Origin: JBNKWA01 sp050299555 | Lineage (GTDB): Bacteria; Pseudomonadota; Alphaproteobacteria; Rhodobacterales; Rhodobacteraceae | Direction of reading: 5' to 3' | Length of the DNA: 5,408 nt | Assembly (NCBI GenBank): GCA_050299555.1 | Contig: JBNKWA010000050.1 | Location: 1 to 5,408, forward strand | The notes under the pieces: generated by a model | What the model was told of the DNA's origin: nothing | Database searches by the model: none | Seen by the model: only the letters and a program-made list of their open reading frames with translations | Program-made: the position numbers and the translations under genes | Shown here: positions 1 through 5,352 of the stretch, piece after piece | Numbering within the stretch: the stretch's first letter is position 1 | How the letters are laid out: every line of letters starts with the position of its first letter

Positions 1-1
1 G

Positions 2-199
2 GACAAGAAACCTAGCCAGGGCGGCGCGATGGGGCCGGCGCGCATCGAATGCCGTGGCACGGCCGCAGCGCCGCACCCGCTGCGGCGACTGGTTCTGCCC
101 GTCGTCGGCAGCGTGATCTGTCCCGATTGCGGCCTGTCCTATCATCGCGGTGGCGATGAGCCGAGCGTCTCGCCCGCGTCCTGGCCAAAGGCAAAGTGA
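2..199 (+). CDS. Possible C-terminal part of a small CxxC protein, truncated by window edge
   Basis: This frame is open from the left edge to a TGA at 197-199, about 65 codons, with no certain start inside the window; an ATG at 29 is possible. The translation ends with a CPDCG motif (codons from about position 119) followed by LSYHRGG, and there is another Cys near position 50. One CxxC pair is compatible with half a zinc ribbon or a redox site, but I do not recognise a family. By hand count about three quarters of third codon positions are G or C and second positions are lower, which mildly favours real coding over chance. The frame ends 18 nt before the convergent fixK stop, a typical tail-to-tail arrangement. 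It could still be a spurious frame in GC-rich DNA. Confidence 0.3.
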   Translation, partial: DKKPSQGGAMGPARIECRGTAAAPHPLRRLVLPVVGSVICPDCGLSYHRGGDEPSVSPASWPKAK

Positions 200-217
200 A
201 GGTCCGGTCAGCCGCCC

Positions 218-952
218 TCAGGCAGCCAGGCCCGTCGACGCGCGCGCACCGATCAGACGGACACGGTTCGGGCCGTCCATGTCGATGGCGCCGCGGCGCC
301 TGAGCGCGGCAAAGGCGCGGCTGACGGTCTCCAGCGACAGTCCCAGGTGATCGCCGATGTCGTTGCGGGTCATCGGCACGCCGGCAAAGCCATCCCGGGC
401 CGTGCCCGCAGCCGAGATACGAGTAAGAAACGACAGCACCCGCTCTTCGGCCGGGGTGAAGGCCAACACCACCATGTGCTGCTCCAGCCGATGAATTTCC
501 GCCGCCGCCAGCAGACGGATCTCGCGTTCGAGCCCGGCATCTCTTGCCACGGCGTCCGCGAGGCATTCCTGCGACAGCACGCTCAGCGTCACGTCGCCCA
601 CCGCCTCGGCGGTGTGGTGCCAGGTCTCCGCGTCGGTCAGGCCGATGAACTCGCCGATGCCGACGAAACGGAAGATCTGCCGCCTGCCCTCTTCGGAGAC
701 GGTGCAGCAGCGCAGCCAGCCCGACTCGACCCTGAAGGCACGGGTCACCGGCTCGCCCTCGACGCAGGCAGCGGCCCCCGGAGGCAGATGCCTGAGCACC
801 TCCTGCCGCGCGAACAGGCGCGCAAGGCGCGGCCAGGCGCTGTGGTCGTGCGCCCCCCTTGCCAGCGATGCTATGACCCTTGTCCGCTTCAAACCAGGTG
901 GTCCCCTTGCGGCTGGCCGATCGGCGATCGGCCCATCGCGGCCATTGGACAA
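218..952 (-). CDS. fixK: FixK-type Crp/Fnr family transcriptional regulator
   Basis: A Crp/Fnr activator of the FixK branch: an N-terminal cyclic-nucleotide-like beta barrel (about residues 50-135), a long dimerisation helix (about 136-165) and a C-terminal winged helix. The recognition region, MTRNDIGDHLGLSLETVSR near 194-212, carries the E-x-x-S-R arrangement (E208, S211, R212) that in FNR/FixK proteins reads TTGAT half sites. The FNR N-terminal cysteine cluster is absent and there is no Cys after residue 130, so direct Fe-S oxygen sensing is unlikely; input should come through FixLJ, whose genes lie just upstream on the same strand. The longest frame begins with TTG at 952 without a clear ribosome site. 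A second in-frame TTG at 892 (M-KRTRVIAS) has AAGGGG 10 nt before it and may be the true start, giving 224 aa. Family call is firm; the FixK label rests on motif plus context. Confidence 0.88.
   Translation of the reverse strand: MSNGRDGPIADRPAARGPPGLKRTRVIASLARGAHDHSAWPRLARLFARQEVLRHLPPGAAACVEGEPVTRAFRVESGWLRCCTVSEEGRRQIFRFVGIGEFIGLTDAETWHHTAEAVGDVTLSVLSQECLADAVARDAGLEREIRLLAAAEIHRLEQHMVVLAFTPAEERVLSFLTRISAAGTARDGFAGVPMTRNDIGDHLGLSLETVSRAFAALRRRGAIDMDGPNRVRLIGARASTGLAA
890..908 (-). promoter_or_regulatory. Ribosome site AAGGGG and alternative TTG start of fixK
   Basis: On the minus strand AAGGGG (903-908) lies 10 nt before an in-frame TTG (890-892). The first TTG of the frame at 952 has no comparable purine-rich site close by, and the roughly 20 residues between them are low-complexity Gly/Pro/Arg/Ala. 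This favours 892 as the translation start, though both are non-ATG codons and the spacing is at the long end. Confidence 0.4.
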
Positions 953-973
953 CCAGGGCGGGCGAATGGAAAG

Positions 974-990
974 TCAGGGACTTCCCCTAG
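974..990 (-). promoter_or_regulatory. Candidate FixJ operator in the fixK upstream region
   Basis: The 175-bp gap between fixJ and fixK contains GGGA-CT-TCCC (977-986), read on the minus strand as CTAGGGGAAGTCCCTGAC. A 4-bp-arm palindrome is weak by itself. It resembles, in part, the A/T-rich TTTCCCTTA-type sequence I recall for FixJ targets, but that recollection is not exact. Its position fits: about 46 nt upstream of a transcription start near 935, which would follow a CAATGG block at 942-947 and precede the preferred TTG start at 892. The rest of 953-1127 shows only the hairpins after fixJ. Confidence 0.25.
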
Positions 991-1083
991 ACGAAGATCG
1001 TTCAATCGGGTCGAGGAAGGACCCTGGCCAGAGTCACCGACTTGAGCGGCCCCGGAATCGGAAGTGTCCCGGTGGCCCGGCTT

Positions 1084-1128
1084 CGCCCTTGGGCGGGCGC
1101 GGCCCCGGACCTGCGGCGGCGCGGGGCC
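1084..1128 (-). terminator. Tandem GC hairpins after fixJ (possible terminator)
   Basis: Reading the minus strand past the fixJ stop (1128-1130), a 7-bp stem is formed by 1122-1128 and 1101-1107 (CGGGGCC/GGCCCCG, 14-nt loop), then a 5-bp stem with a 2-nt loop at 1084-1095 (CGCCC-AA-GGGCG). Neither is followed by a T run, so intrinsic termination is uncertain; the pair could equally protect the fixLJ mRNA 3' end. Confidence 0.3.
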
Positions 1129-1799
1129 TATTCGCCTTCGCCCTCGGGATCGACGCCGGCCTTGAGGGCCAGCCGGACAAGGTGTGACAGGCTTTTCGAG
1201 CCGGTCTTGTTCATCACCCGTGCCCGGTGCAGCTCGACGGTCTTGGGGCTGATGCCCAGCCGGTGCGCGATCAGCTTGTTGGGATAGCCGGCCACGATTT
1301 CCCGCATGACCTCGGTCTCGCGCCGGGTGAGCGTGGACAGCTGCTCCCGGGCGCTCGCCGCCTCGCGAATGGCCGCCGCATCCCCGGTTGCCGCCCCGCC
1401 GGTTGTGCCGGGCCCTGTTTCATTGATGCCGGTCGCCGGCTTCACCGCCTCGATCCGCCCGACCAGGTCGGCGTCGTCGAAGGGCTTCTCGATGAAATCC
1501 TGCGCCCCGCACTGCAGCGCCCGCACCGCCATGGCCACGTCGCCATGGCCGGTGATGACCACGACAGGGGTCGTCTGGCCGGCAGCGCGGATCCTGGCCA
1601 AAAGCGACAGGCCGTCGATCCCGGGCAGCCGCACATCGAGAAGGATGCAGGCCGCCCCGTGGCCGCTGCCATCGGCGAGGAAGCTTTCGCCGTCGGGGTA
1701 GGCCTTGACCCCGTAGCCCCACACCTCGAGCAACGCGACCAGAGAATCGCGGACCGACGCGTCATCCTCGACCAGATGGATGAGCGGCCGCGCGGTCAC
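1128..1799 (-). CDS. fixJ: FixJ two-component response regulator
   Basis: Receiver plus LuxR-type helix-turn-helix protein, the partner of FixL. The receiver (about 5-118) shows the acidic pair D12/D13, phospho-acceptor D55 within LLDVRLPGIDG, T83 in VITGHGD and K105 in EKPF. The FixJ/NarL DNA-binding domain (about 155-215) reads LTRRETEVMREIVAG, then GISPKTVELHRARVM. Between them is a Gly/Ala/Thr-rich linker (about 122-150) that makes the protein 223 aa, somewhat longer than the roughly 205 aa typical of rhizobial FixJ. The start is GTG at 1797-1799, overlapping the fixL TGA as GTGA, with no strong ribosome site of its own, which implies translational coupling to fixL. When phosphorylated under low O2 it should dimerise and activate promoters such as that of the fixK gene 175 bp downstream. 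Identity is well supported by sequence and by adjacency to a haem-PAS kinase. Confidence 0.93.
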   Translation of the reverse strand: MTARPLIHLVEDDASVRDSLVALLEVWGYGVKAYPDGESFLADGSGHGAACILLDVRLPGIDGLSLLARIRAAGQTTPVVVITGHGDVAMAVRALQCGAQDFIEKPFDDADLVGRIEAVKPATGINETGPGTTGGAATGDAAAIREAASAREQLSTLTRRETEVMREIVAGYPNKLIAHRLGISPKTVELHRARVMNKTGSKSLSHLVRLALKAGVDPEGEGE

Positions 1800-3031
1800 T
1801 TGCCGCTCGCCACCGGCAGCGTGAAATGGAAACAGGCGCCGCCGTCGCTGGAATTCTCTGCCCAGATCCGGCCGCCGTGGGCGGAGATGATCGACTTGCA
1901 GATCGACAGGCCGACGCCGAGACCGGACGACTTGTCGCTGGTGAACGGCTCCCAGATCGCGTGCGACTGGGCGTCCGAAAGGCCCGGTCCGGTATCGCTG
2001 ATGGTGATCAGGACCTCATCGTGGCTGTGACGCGCCGCCTTGACGGTCACCGAGCCGCGGATCGGCTGCAGCGACGTGGCAATGTGGATCGCGTGCGCGT
2101 CGTCACCGGCGATGGCCTCGGTGGAATTGCGCATCAGATTGAGCAGCACCTGCTGGATCTGGATGCGGTCCGCCAGCACCGGCGGTATCTCCTCGCCCAA
2201 CTCGCAGACCACCTCGACGCCATCGAGCGTGGCGCTGATCTGGCCGAGGCGAACCGTTTCGCGGATGATGTCGTTGATGTCCTCGGGCTGCTGGTCGGCG
2301 GCGCCGCGCTCGACCATGCGCCGCATCCGGACCAGGATCTCGCCGGCCCGCTGGGCCTCGCGCGCGACGTGGTCGAGATGGCTGGCCACCTTGGCGAGAT
2401 CGGCGGCATTGCCCGCCGCCAGCATGTGCTGGGCCGCCCGCGAGAAGTTCGAAATCGCCGCCAGCGGCTGGTTGATTTCGTGCGCCAGCGCCGTTGCCAT
2501 CTCGCCCAGCGTGCGGATGCGGGCCACCTTGTCGAGCTGCCGCTGCAGGCGCACCGACTTGGCCACCGCCTGGACCCGGTCGGTGGCATCGCGGATGAAG
2601 CCGGTAAAGACCCGGCGATCGCCCTGGCGAAGCTCACCTACCGCCAGTTCGGCAACGAACACCTCGCCGGAGCGCCGCAGCGCCCGGACCTCGCGCCCGA
2701 TGCCGATGATCCGCTTCTCGCCGGTCTCCAGGTAGCGGGCGAGGTAGTTGTCGTGCTGGCTCCGGTAGGGCTCGGGCATCAGCATCGCGACGTTGCTGCC
2801 GACGACCTCGGCCTCGGCATAGCCGAACATGCGTTCGGCGGCCGGGCTGAAACTGAGGATTCGGCCAGCCTCGTCGATGGTCACGATCGCATCCGGAGCG
2901 GTCCGGATGATGAGATCGAGAAGCGATGTCCGGTGTTGCGCGTCCTGCGCTATCGCCAAGCCCGGCACGTGAGCCTCCAACTGCAGTTCCAGATGCGCCG
3001 GTGCGACTTCGGCGAGCCGCGCGGGACGCAT
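1796..3031 (-). CDS. fixL: FixL oxygen-sensing haem-PAS histidine kinase
   Basis: A single PAS domain (about 35-155) precedes a HisKA/HATPase_c kinase. The PAS domain carries FixL haem signatures in MPEPYRSQHDNYLARY: proximal His93, then R99 and R113 in place of Bradyrhizobium R206 and R220, with Arg107 where that protein has His214, and I108/L129/V131 matching the distal hydrophobic residues. The kinase has the H-box AHEINQPL (H184), the N-box around N298/N302 (NLMRNSTEA), DTGPG (346-350) and GLGVGL (370-375). There is no membrane segment, so it is cytoplasmic; at 411 aa with one PAS it is more compact than FixL proteins with two PAS domains or four membrane helices. O2 binding should turn the kinase off. 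ATG 3031 lacks a good ribosome site; an in-frame GTG at 2968 has GGAGG 5 nt before it and would give 390 aa. It overlaps fixJ by 4 nt. Confidence 0.94.
   Translation of the reverse strand: MRPARLAEVAPAHLELQLEAHVPGLAIAQDAQHRTSLLDLIIRTAPDAIVTIDEAGRILSFSPAAERMFGYAEAEVVGSNVAMLMPEPYRSQHDNYLARYLETGEKRIIGIGREVRALRRSGEVFVAELAVGELRQGDRRVFTGFIRDATDRVQAVAKSVRLQRQLDKVARIRTLGEMATALAHEINQPLAAISNFSRAAQHMLAAGNAADLAKVASHLDHVAREAQRAGEILVRMRRMVERGAADQQPEDINDIIRETVRLGQISATLDGVEVVCELGEEIPPVLADRIQIQQVLLNLMRNSTEAIAGDDAHAIHIATSLQPIRGSVTVKAARHSHDEVLITISDTGPGLSDAQSHAIWEPFTSDKSSGLGVGLSICKSIISAHGGRIWAENSSDGGACFHFTLPVASGK
2966..2978 (-). promoter_or_regulatory. Ribosome site GGAGG and alternative GTG start of fixL
   Basis: Minus-strand GGAGG (2974-2978) lies 5 nt before an in-frame GTG (2966-2968, residue 22 of the longest frame). 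The upstream ATG at 3031 has only a weak purine stretch before it. If the candidate promoter at 3040-3068 is real, transcription would begin near 3033, leaving about 2 nt before the ATG but about 65 nt before this GTG, so the two observations agree. Confidence 0.5.
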
Positions 3032-3039
3032 CTGGTGCT

Positions 3040-3068
3040 ACATTGGAAAAAAAAGCTCCGGCGGGCAA
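3040..3068 (-). promoter_or_regulatory. Candidate fixL promoter, TTGCCC-N17-CAATGT
   Basis: On the minus strand TTGCCC (3063-3068) and CAATGT (3040-3045) are 17 nt apart. The -35 matches TTGACA at 4 of 6 positions; the -10 is poor against TATAAT. The support comes from comparison: TCCAATGTAG is repeated exactly before the phasin gene with a TTGC at the same spacing. The spacer includes a T8 run (3047-3054 on the other strand), unusual for such GC-rich DNA. Confidence 0.4.
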
Positions 3069-3119
3069 CCAGGCGGCATTCACCTCGACCGTTCGCGCGG
3101 AATTGGCGCGTATCAGACG

Positions 3120-3166
3120 GCCGCCTGCGGCTGCACGTTCGGTTCGCCCCGCCTCTCGGCCGAGGC
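3120..3166 (-). terminator. Two GC hairpins downstream of the phasin gene
   Basis: Eleven nt past the phasin stop, the minus strand can form GCCTC/GAGGC (3162-3166 with 3151-3155, 6-nt loop; alternatively the 10-bp palindrome CTCGGCCGAG at 3155-3164), followed by GCCGC-AG-GCGGC (3120-3131). No T run follows. They are plausible as a termination or mRNA-end element separating the phasin gene from fixL, but not a canonical intrinsic terminator. Confidence 0.35.
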
Positions 3167-3176
3167 TTCGCGGCGG

Positions 3177-3608
3177 TCAGGCGTCCACCGTCGCTTCGGC
3201 CCGCGCAAGGCCGTTGCTGCCGACGACCGGCCTTGCCAGTTCTTCGATCTGATGCTGGACGTCTTCGGAGGTCTCGCGCGCCTGAACGGCGTAAAGGCCG
3301 GCAAGCCGTTCGAATTCCTCCGAATATGCCCGCATCGCGGTCTCAAGGAAGCGGGTGCAGACGGCGACCGTTTCGGGAGCGGTCTTGCAGCCGGCCAGCT
3401 CGGTGAGCACGCTGCGGTCCTGTTCCATGCGCCGCCCCACGAAGGTGCGCCACTCCTCGCCGACTTTCATCATGCGGTCGAACGAGTGGCTGTTGGCCTC
3501 GGCAAAGGCCTTGGCGACACGCTGGTTCATCTCCACAAGCGTTTCGACGCCGACCATTGGATTTGCACCCGGCCCCGGACTGTCGGTCCGAGTCTTCCGC
3601 TGCGTCAT
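3177..3608 (-). CDS. Phasin family protein (PHA granule-associated)
   Basis: A 143-aa, mostly helical, charged protein with one phasin-like repeat region. Residues about 50-106 follow the family pattern: EEWRTFVGRRMEQDRS, then LAGCKTAPETVAVCTRFLETAM, then AYSEEFERLAGL, comparable to the phasin layout of a helix, a 'C/A-x-T-P-E' turn, and a helix ending in Y-x-x-E-x-x-R-L. Phasins coat PHA granules and control granule number and size; no signal peptide or membrane segment is seen, in line with a cytoplasmic granule protein. The N-terminal 17 residues are Pro/Gly-rich and probably disordered. ATG 3606-3608 has GGGAGG with 5 nt spacing after the GGAGG core, so the start is firm. It is divergent from the CYTH-CHAD gene and has a FixK-like box in its promoter region. 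The family call is from pattern, not a search; another short coiled-coil protein remains possible. Confidence 0.72.
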   Translation of the reverse strand: MTQRKTRTDSPGPGANPMVGVETLVEMNQRVAKAFAEANSHSFDRMMKVGEEWRTFVGRRMEQDRSVLTELAGCKTAPETVAVCTRFLETAMRAYSEEFERLAGLYAVQARETSEDVQHQIEELARPVVGSNGLARAEATVDA

Positions 3609-3625
3609 CTTTTCCTCCCAGAGTT

Positions 3626-3645
3626 GAGTCCCTACTTTGGGACTC
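3626..3645. repeat. Perfect 7-bp inverted repeat in the phasin leader
   Basis: GAGTCCC (3626-3632) and GGGACTC (3639-3645) are perfect complements around a 6-nt spacer. The repeat lies 18-37 nt before the phasin ATG, just upstream of its ribosome site and overlapping the transcription start expected from the promoter at 3647-3675. It could be a repressor operator at the start site, or a leader hairpin affecting translation. It does not match the TGC/GCA type I associate with PhaR sites. Confidence 0.55.
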
Positions 3646-3646
3646 T

Positions 3647-3675
3647 ACATTGGATCGACGTGACTTCAAACGCAA
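3647..3675 (-). promoter_or_regulatory. Candidate phasin promoter, TTGCGT-N17-CAATGT
   Basis: Minus-strand TTGCGT (3670-3675) and CAATGT (3647-3652) are 17 nt apart, giving an expected start near 3640 and a leader of about 32 nt. The -10 block TCCAATGTAG (3645-3654) is identical to that before fixL. The weak -35 match (3 of 6) is what one expects at an activator-dependent promoter, and the FixK-like box touches it. Confidence 0.42.
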
Positions 3676-3678
3676 TGA
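3650..3678 (+). promoter_or_regulatory. Weak divergent promoter candidate for the CYTH-CHAD gene
   Basis: Plus-strand TTGGAT (3650-3655) and CAATGA (3673-3678) are 17 nt apart and lie almost exactly on top of the phasin promoter in the opposite direction. The match to consensus is poor apart from TTG, and the leader would be about 120 nt. It partly follows from CAA/TTG being complementary, so it may be a by-product of the phasin promoter. Confidence 0.18.
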
Positions 3679-3688
3679 CCCACATCAA
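3675..3688 (-). promoter_or_regulatory. FixK/FNR-like box TTGAT-GTGG-GTCAT
   Basis: Read on the minus strand, the site has a perfect left half (TTGAT) and a 3-of-5 right half (GTCAT versus ATCAA), so 8 of 10 defined bases of TTGAT-N4-ATCAA. Its centre (3681.5) is 41.5 nt upstream of the start predicted at about 3640, the standard class II geometry. The FixK encoded in this window carries the matching E-x-x-S-R recognition motif. Confidence 0.42.
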
Positions 3689-3722
3689 GGCGCTGCGGCG
3701 AAAGATTGAAGCGGCGTCGCAA

Positions 3723-3746
3723 GTCGGGTGCATGCGTCTGCCCGAC
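3723..3746 (+). repeat. Inverted repeat GTCGGG/CCCGAC in the CYTH-CHAD leader
   Basis: GTCGGG (3723-3728) and CCCGAC (3741-3746) form a 6-bp stem with a 12-nt loop, about 57 nt before the CYTH-CHAD ATG. Such arms are not rare in GC-rich DNA, so it is listed only as the clearest structure in this part of the intergenic region. Confidence 0.25.
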
Positions 3747-3803
3747 CGCCCGAGCGAAGCCGCCCGGGTTGAATGGCGGCGGCGACCTGGCTAGCTCTGG
3801 CAG

Positions 3804-5348
3804 ATGACCGAGGTCGAGTTGAAATTCCTCGTCGATGAGCCGGCGACGACGCGGCTGCAGGCAGCGCTGGAGGGCTGGCCGGGCGCCGCCAGGCCGCGCA
3901 GGCGAACCCTTTGCAGCACCTACTACGACACCGCCGACCAGGCGCTTCGCCACAACGGAATCGGCCTGCGGCTGCGCAGGGACGGGCGGCGCTGGATGCA
4001 GACCGTCAAGCTTGGGCGGACGCTCAGCGGCGGCCTGTCGCAGGCCGAGGAGCTGGAGTGCCCGGCCCCGCGCGGCCGGCTGGCGCTCGACAGGCTGCCG
4101 GCGGGCACGCTGGCCGAGGAGCTCGCCCGGGCTATCGGCGGTCAGCCCCTGGCGCCGGTATGCGAGACCGACTTCCGCCGCAGCTCGGTCGAGGTGAGCC
4201 TGGCCGACGGCACCCGGGCGGAGGTGGCGCTCGACATCGGCTGCATCCGGGCCGGCAGCCGGTCGCAGGACCTCTGCGAGGTCGAGATCGAGCTCATCGC
4301 CGGCAATGCCGGGGCGCTCTACCGGTTCGCGCGAGAGCTTCTCGCCGGCACCGGGTTCCGCTTTTCCCGCCTGCCGAAGCTCGGGCGCGGCCATCTGCTG
4401 GCCGAAACCGGCGCGATCGAAGAGGACTGCGAGCCGCGCCGGGCGCGCCCGGTTCCGCTGTCGCCCGGGATGACCGCCGAGCTGGCGGCGCGCGACATCT
4501 TGCGCGAGTGCCTGTCGCAGGTGGCCGCCAATGTCGAGGCCACGCTGGCAACGGAGGAGCCCGAGGGACCGCACCAGTTGCGCGTCGGCCTGCGCCGCAT
4601 GCGGACCGCGCTGGCGCTGTTTCGGCCGGCCATCGGCGGACCCGAGGCGACGCGCCTGGCGGCCGAGGCGCGATGGCTGGGGCGGGAAGTCGGGGCGCTG
4701 CGCGACCTCGACGTGGTGTTGGCGGCGTTGAGCCTGCCGCGCCATGGCCTGCCGGACGGCCCCGGCGATGGCGCGGCCACGCTGCTGGCGGCTCTGGAAC
4801 ATCGGCGTGGCCAGGCCCGCCAGCGCGTTGCCGGCGTCCTTGGCAGCGCCCAGGCCGGCGGGTTCCTGATCGACATGGCCTGCTTCGTCGAAACCCGGGG
4901 CTGGCTTGCACCCCGGGACCTGGGCCAGACGGAACGGCTGGGGCAACCGGTCGGTCGCCTGGCGCGGGCGGCGCTCAGGAAACGCTGGCACGCGGTCGAA
5001 AAGCGGGCCGGGGCGCTGCCGGCCGGCGATTTCGCCGCCGCGCACGAGCTGCGCAAGCGGATCAAGACACTTCGCTATGCCTGGGAGTTCCTCTCCGAGC
5101 TTCACCTCAAGTCCGGGTCGCACAAGCTCCGCTTGGCCCTGAAGCGCCTGCAGGACAGGCTTGGGGCGTTGCCCGACGCGCTGATGACCCGCGACCTGCT
5201 GGCCGGGATCGCGGCGGCCGAGAAGGACCCGGCCGCAAGCTACGTGGCCGGGCTTGTTGTCGGCGCCCGCATTGCCGGCGCCGAACAGGCGCTGAGCGAG
5301 GCGCGGGGGATGTGGCGACGAATGAGACGCGCGGAACCGCGCTGGTAG
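3804..5348 (+). CDS. CYTH-CHAD protein (putative inorganic triphosphatase/polyphosphate-binding)
   Basis: A full-length two-domain protein of 514 aa. The N-terminal CYTH (triphosphate tunnel) domain, about 2-200, shows the diagnostic ExExK as E3/E5/K7, TYYDTAD (39-45), LRLRRDG (55-61), K69 in TVKLG, E82/E83, R125/R126, D144 and the EVEIEL acidic strand (159-164). These side chains line the tunnel that binds triphosphate and metal in the family. The CHAD domain, about 222-508, has both halves, each with its conserved histidine and basic residues: HQLRVGLRRMR from H257 and HELRKRIKTLRY from H414. CHAD domains bind polyphosphate and can target proteins to polyphosphate granules. The related YgiF is a triphosphatase. 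A TAG 12 nt upstream in frame makes ATG 3804 the only start, although its ribosome site is weak. It is divergent from the phasin gene. Domain call is firm; the exact substrate is not shown by sequence. Confidence 0.93.
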   Translation: MTEVELKFLVDEPATTRLQAALEGWPGAARPRRRTLCSTYYDTADQALRHNGIGLRLRRDGRRWMQTVKLGRTLSGGLSQAEELECPAPRGRLALDRLPAGTLAEELARAIGGQPLAPVCETDFRRSSVEVSLADGTRAEVALDIGCIRAGSRSQDLCEVEIELIAGNAGALYRFARELLAGTGFRFSRLPKLGRGHLLAETGAIEEDCEPRRARPVPLSPGMTAELAARDILRECLSQVAANVEATLATEEPEGPHQLRVGLRRMRTALALFRPAIGGPEATRLAAEARWLGREVGALRDLDVVLAALSLPRHGLPDGPGDGAATLLAALEHRRGQARQRVAGVLGSAQAGGFLIDMACFVETRGWLAPRDLGQTERLGQPVGRLARAALRKRWHAVEKRAGALPAGDFAAAHELRKRIKTLRYAWEFLSELHLKSGSHKLRLALKRLQDRLGALPDALMTRDLLAGIAAAEKDPAASYVAGLVVGARIAGAEQALSEARGMWRRMRRAEPRW

Positions 5349-5352
5349 CGGA

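Noticed and set aside
347..1045. Plus-strand frames opposite fixK and across the fixJ-fixK gap
   Set aside because: They are mirror images of fixK codons and show no family motifs or ribosome sites.
953..1127. FixK autoregulation box upstream of fixK
   Set aside because: I looked for TTGAT-N4-ATCAA on both strands; ATTGAACGATC near 1000 has only one poor half site and no second half.
3047..3054. A8 (T8 on the minus strand) as the T run of an intrinsic terminator after the phasin gene
   Set aside because: The sequence just before it on the minus strand (GCCCGCCGGAGC) has no complementary arm nearby, so there is no stem. It is better seen as part of the fixL promoter spacer.
1826..3406. 526-codon open frame on the plus strand opposite fixL
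   Set aside because: It lies antisense to a clearly recognised FixL, has a low-complexity Arg/Asp/Ala/Leu composition and no domain pattern. Long antisense frames are expected in GC-rich genes with few stops.
3746..3766. Direct repeat CCGCCCG at 3746-3752 and 3760-3766
   Set aside because: Only 7 nt of C/G sequence repeated once in GC-rich DNA, with no partner feature; likely chance.
3666..5123. 485-codon open frame on the minus strand opposite the CYTH-CHAD gene
   Set aside because: The plus strand shows complete CYTH and CHAD motif sets, while the antisense product is Gln/Arg/Pro/Ala-rich with no recognisable motif.
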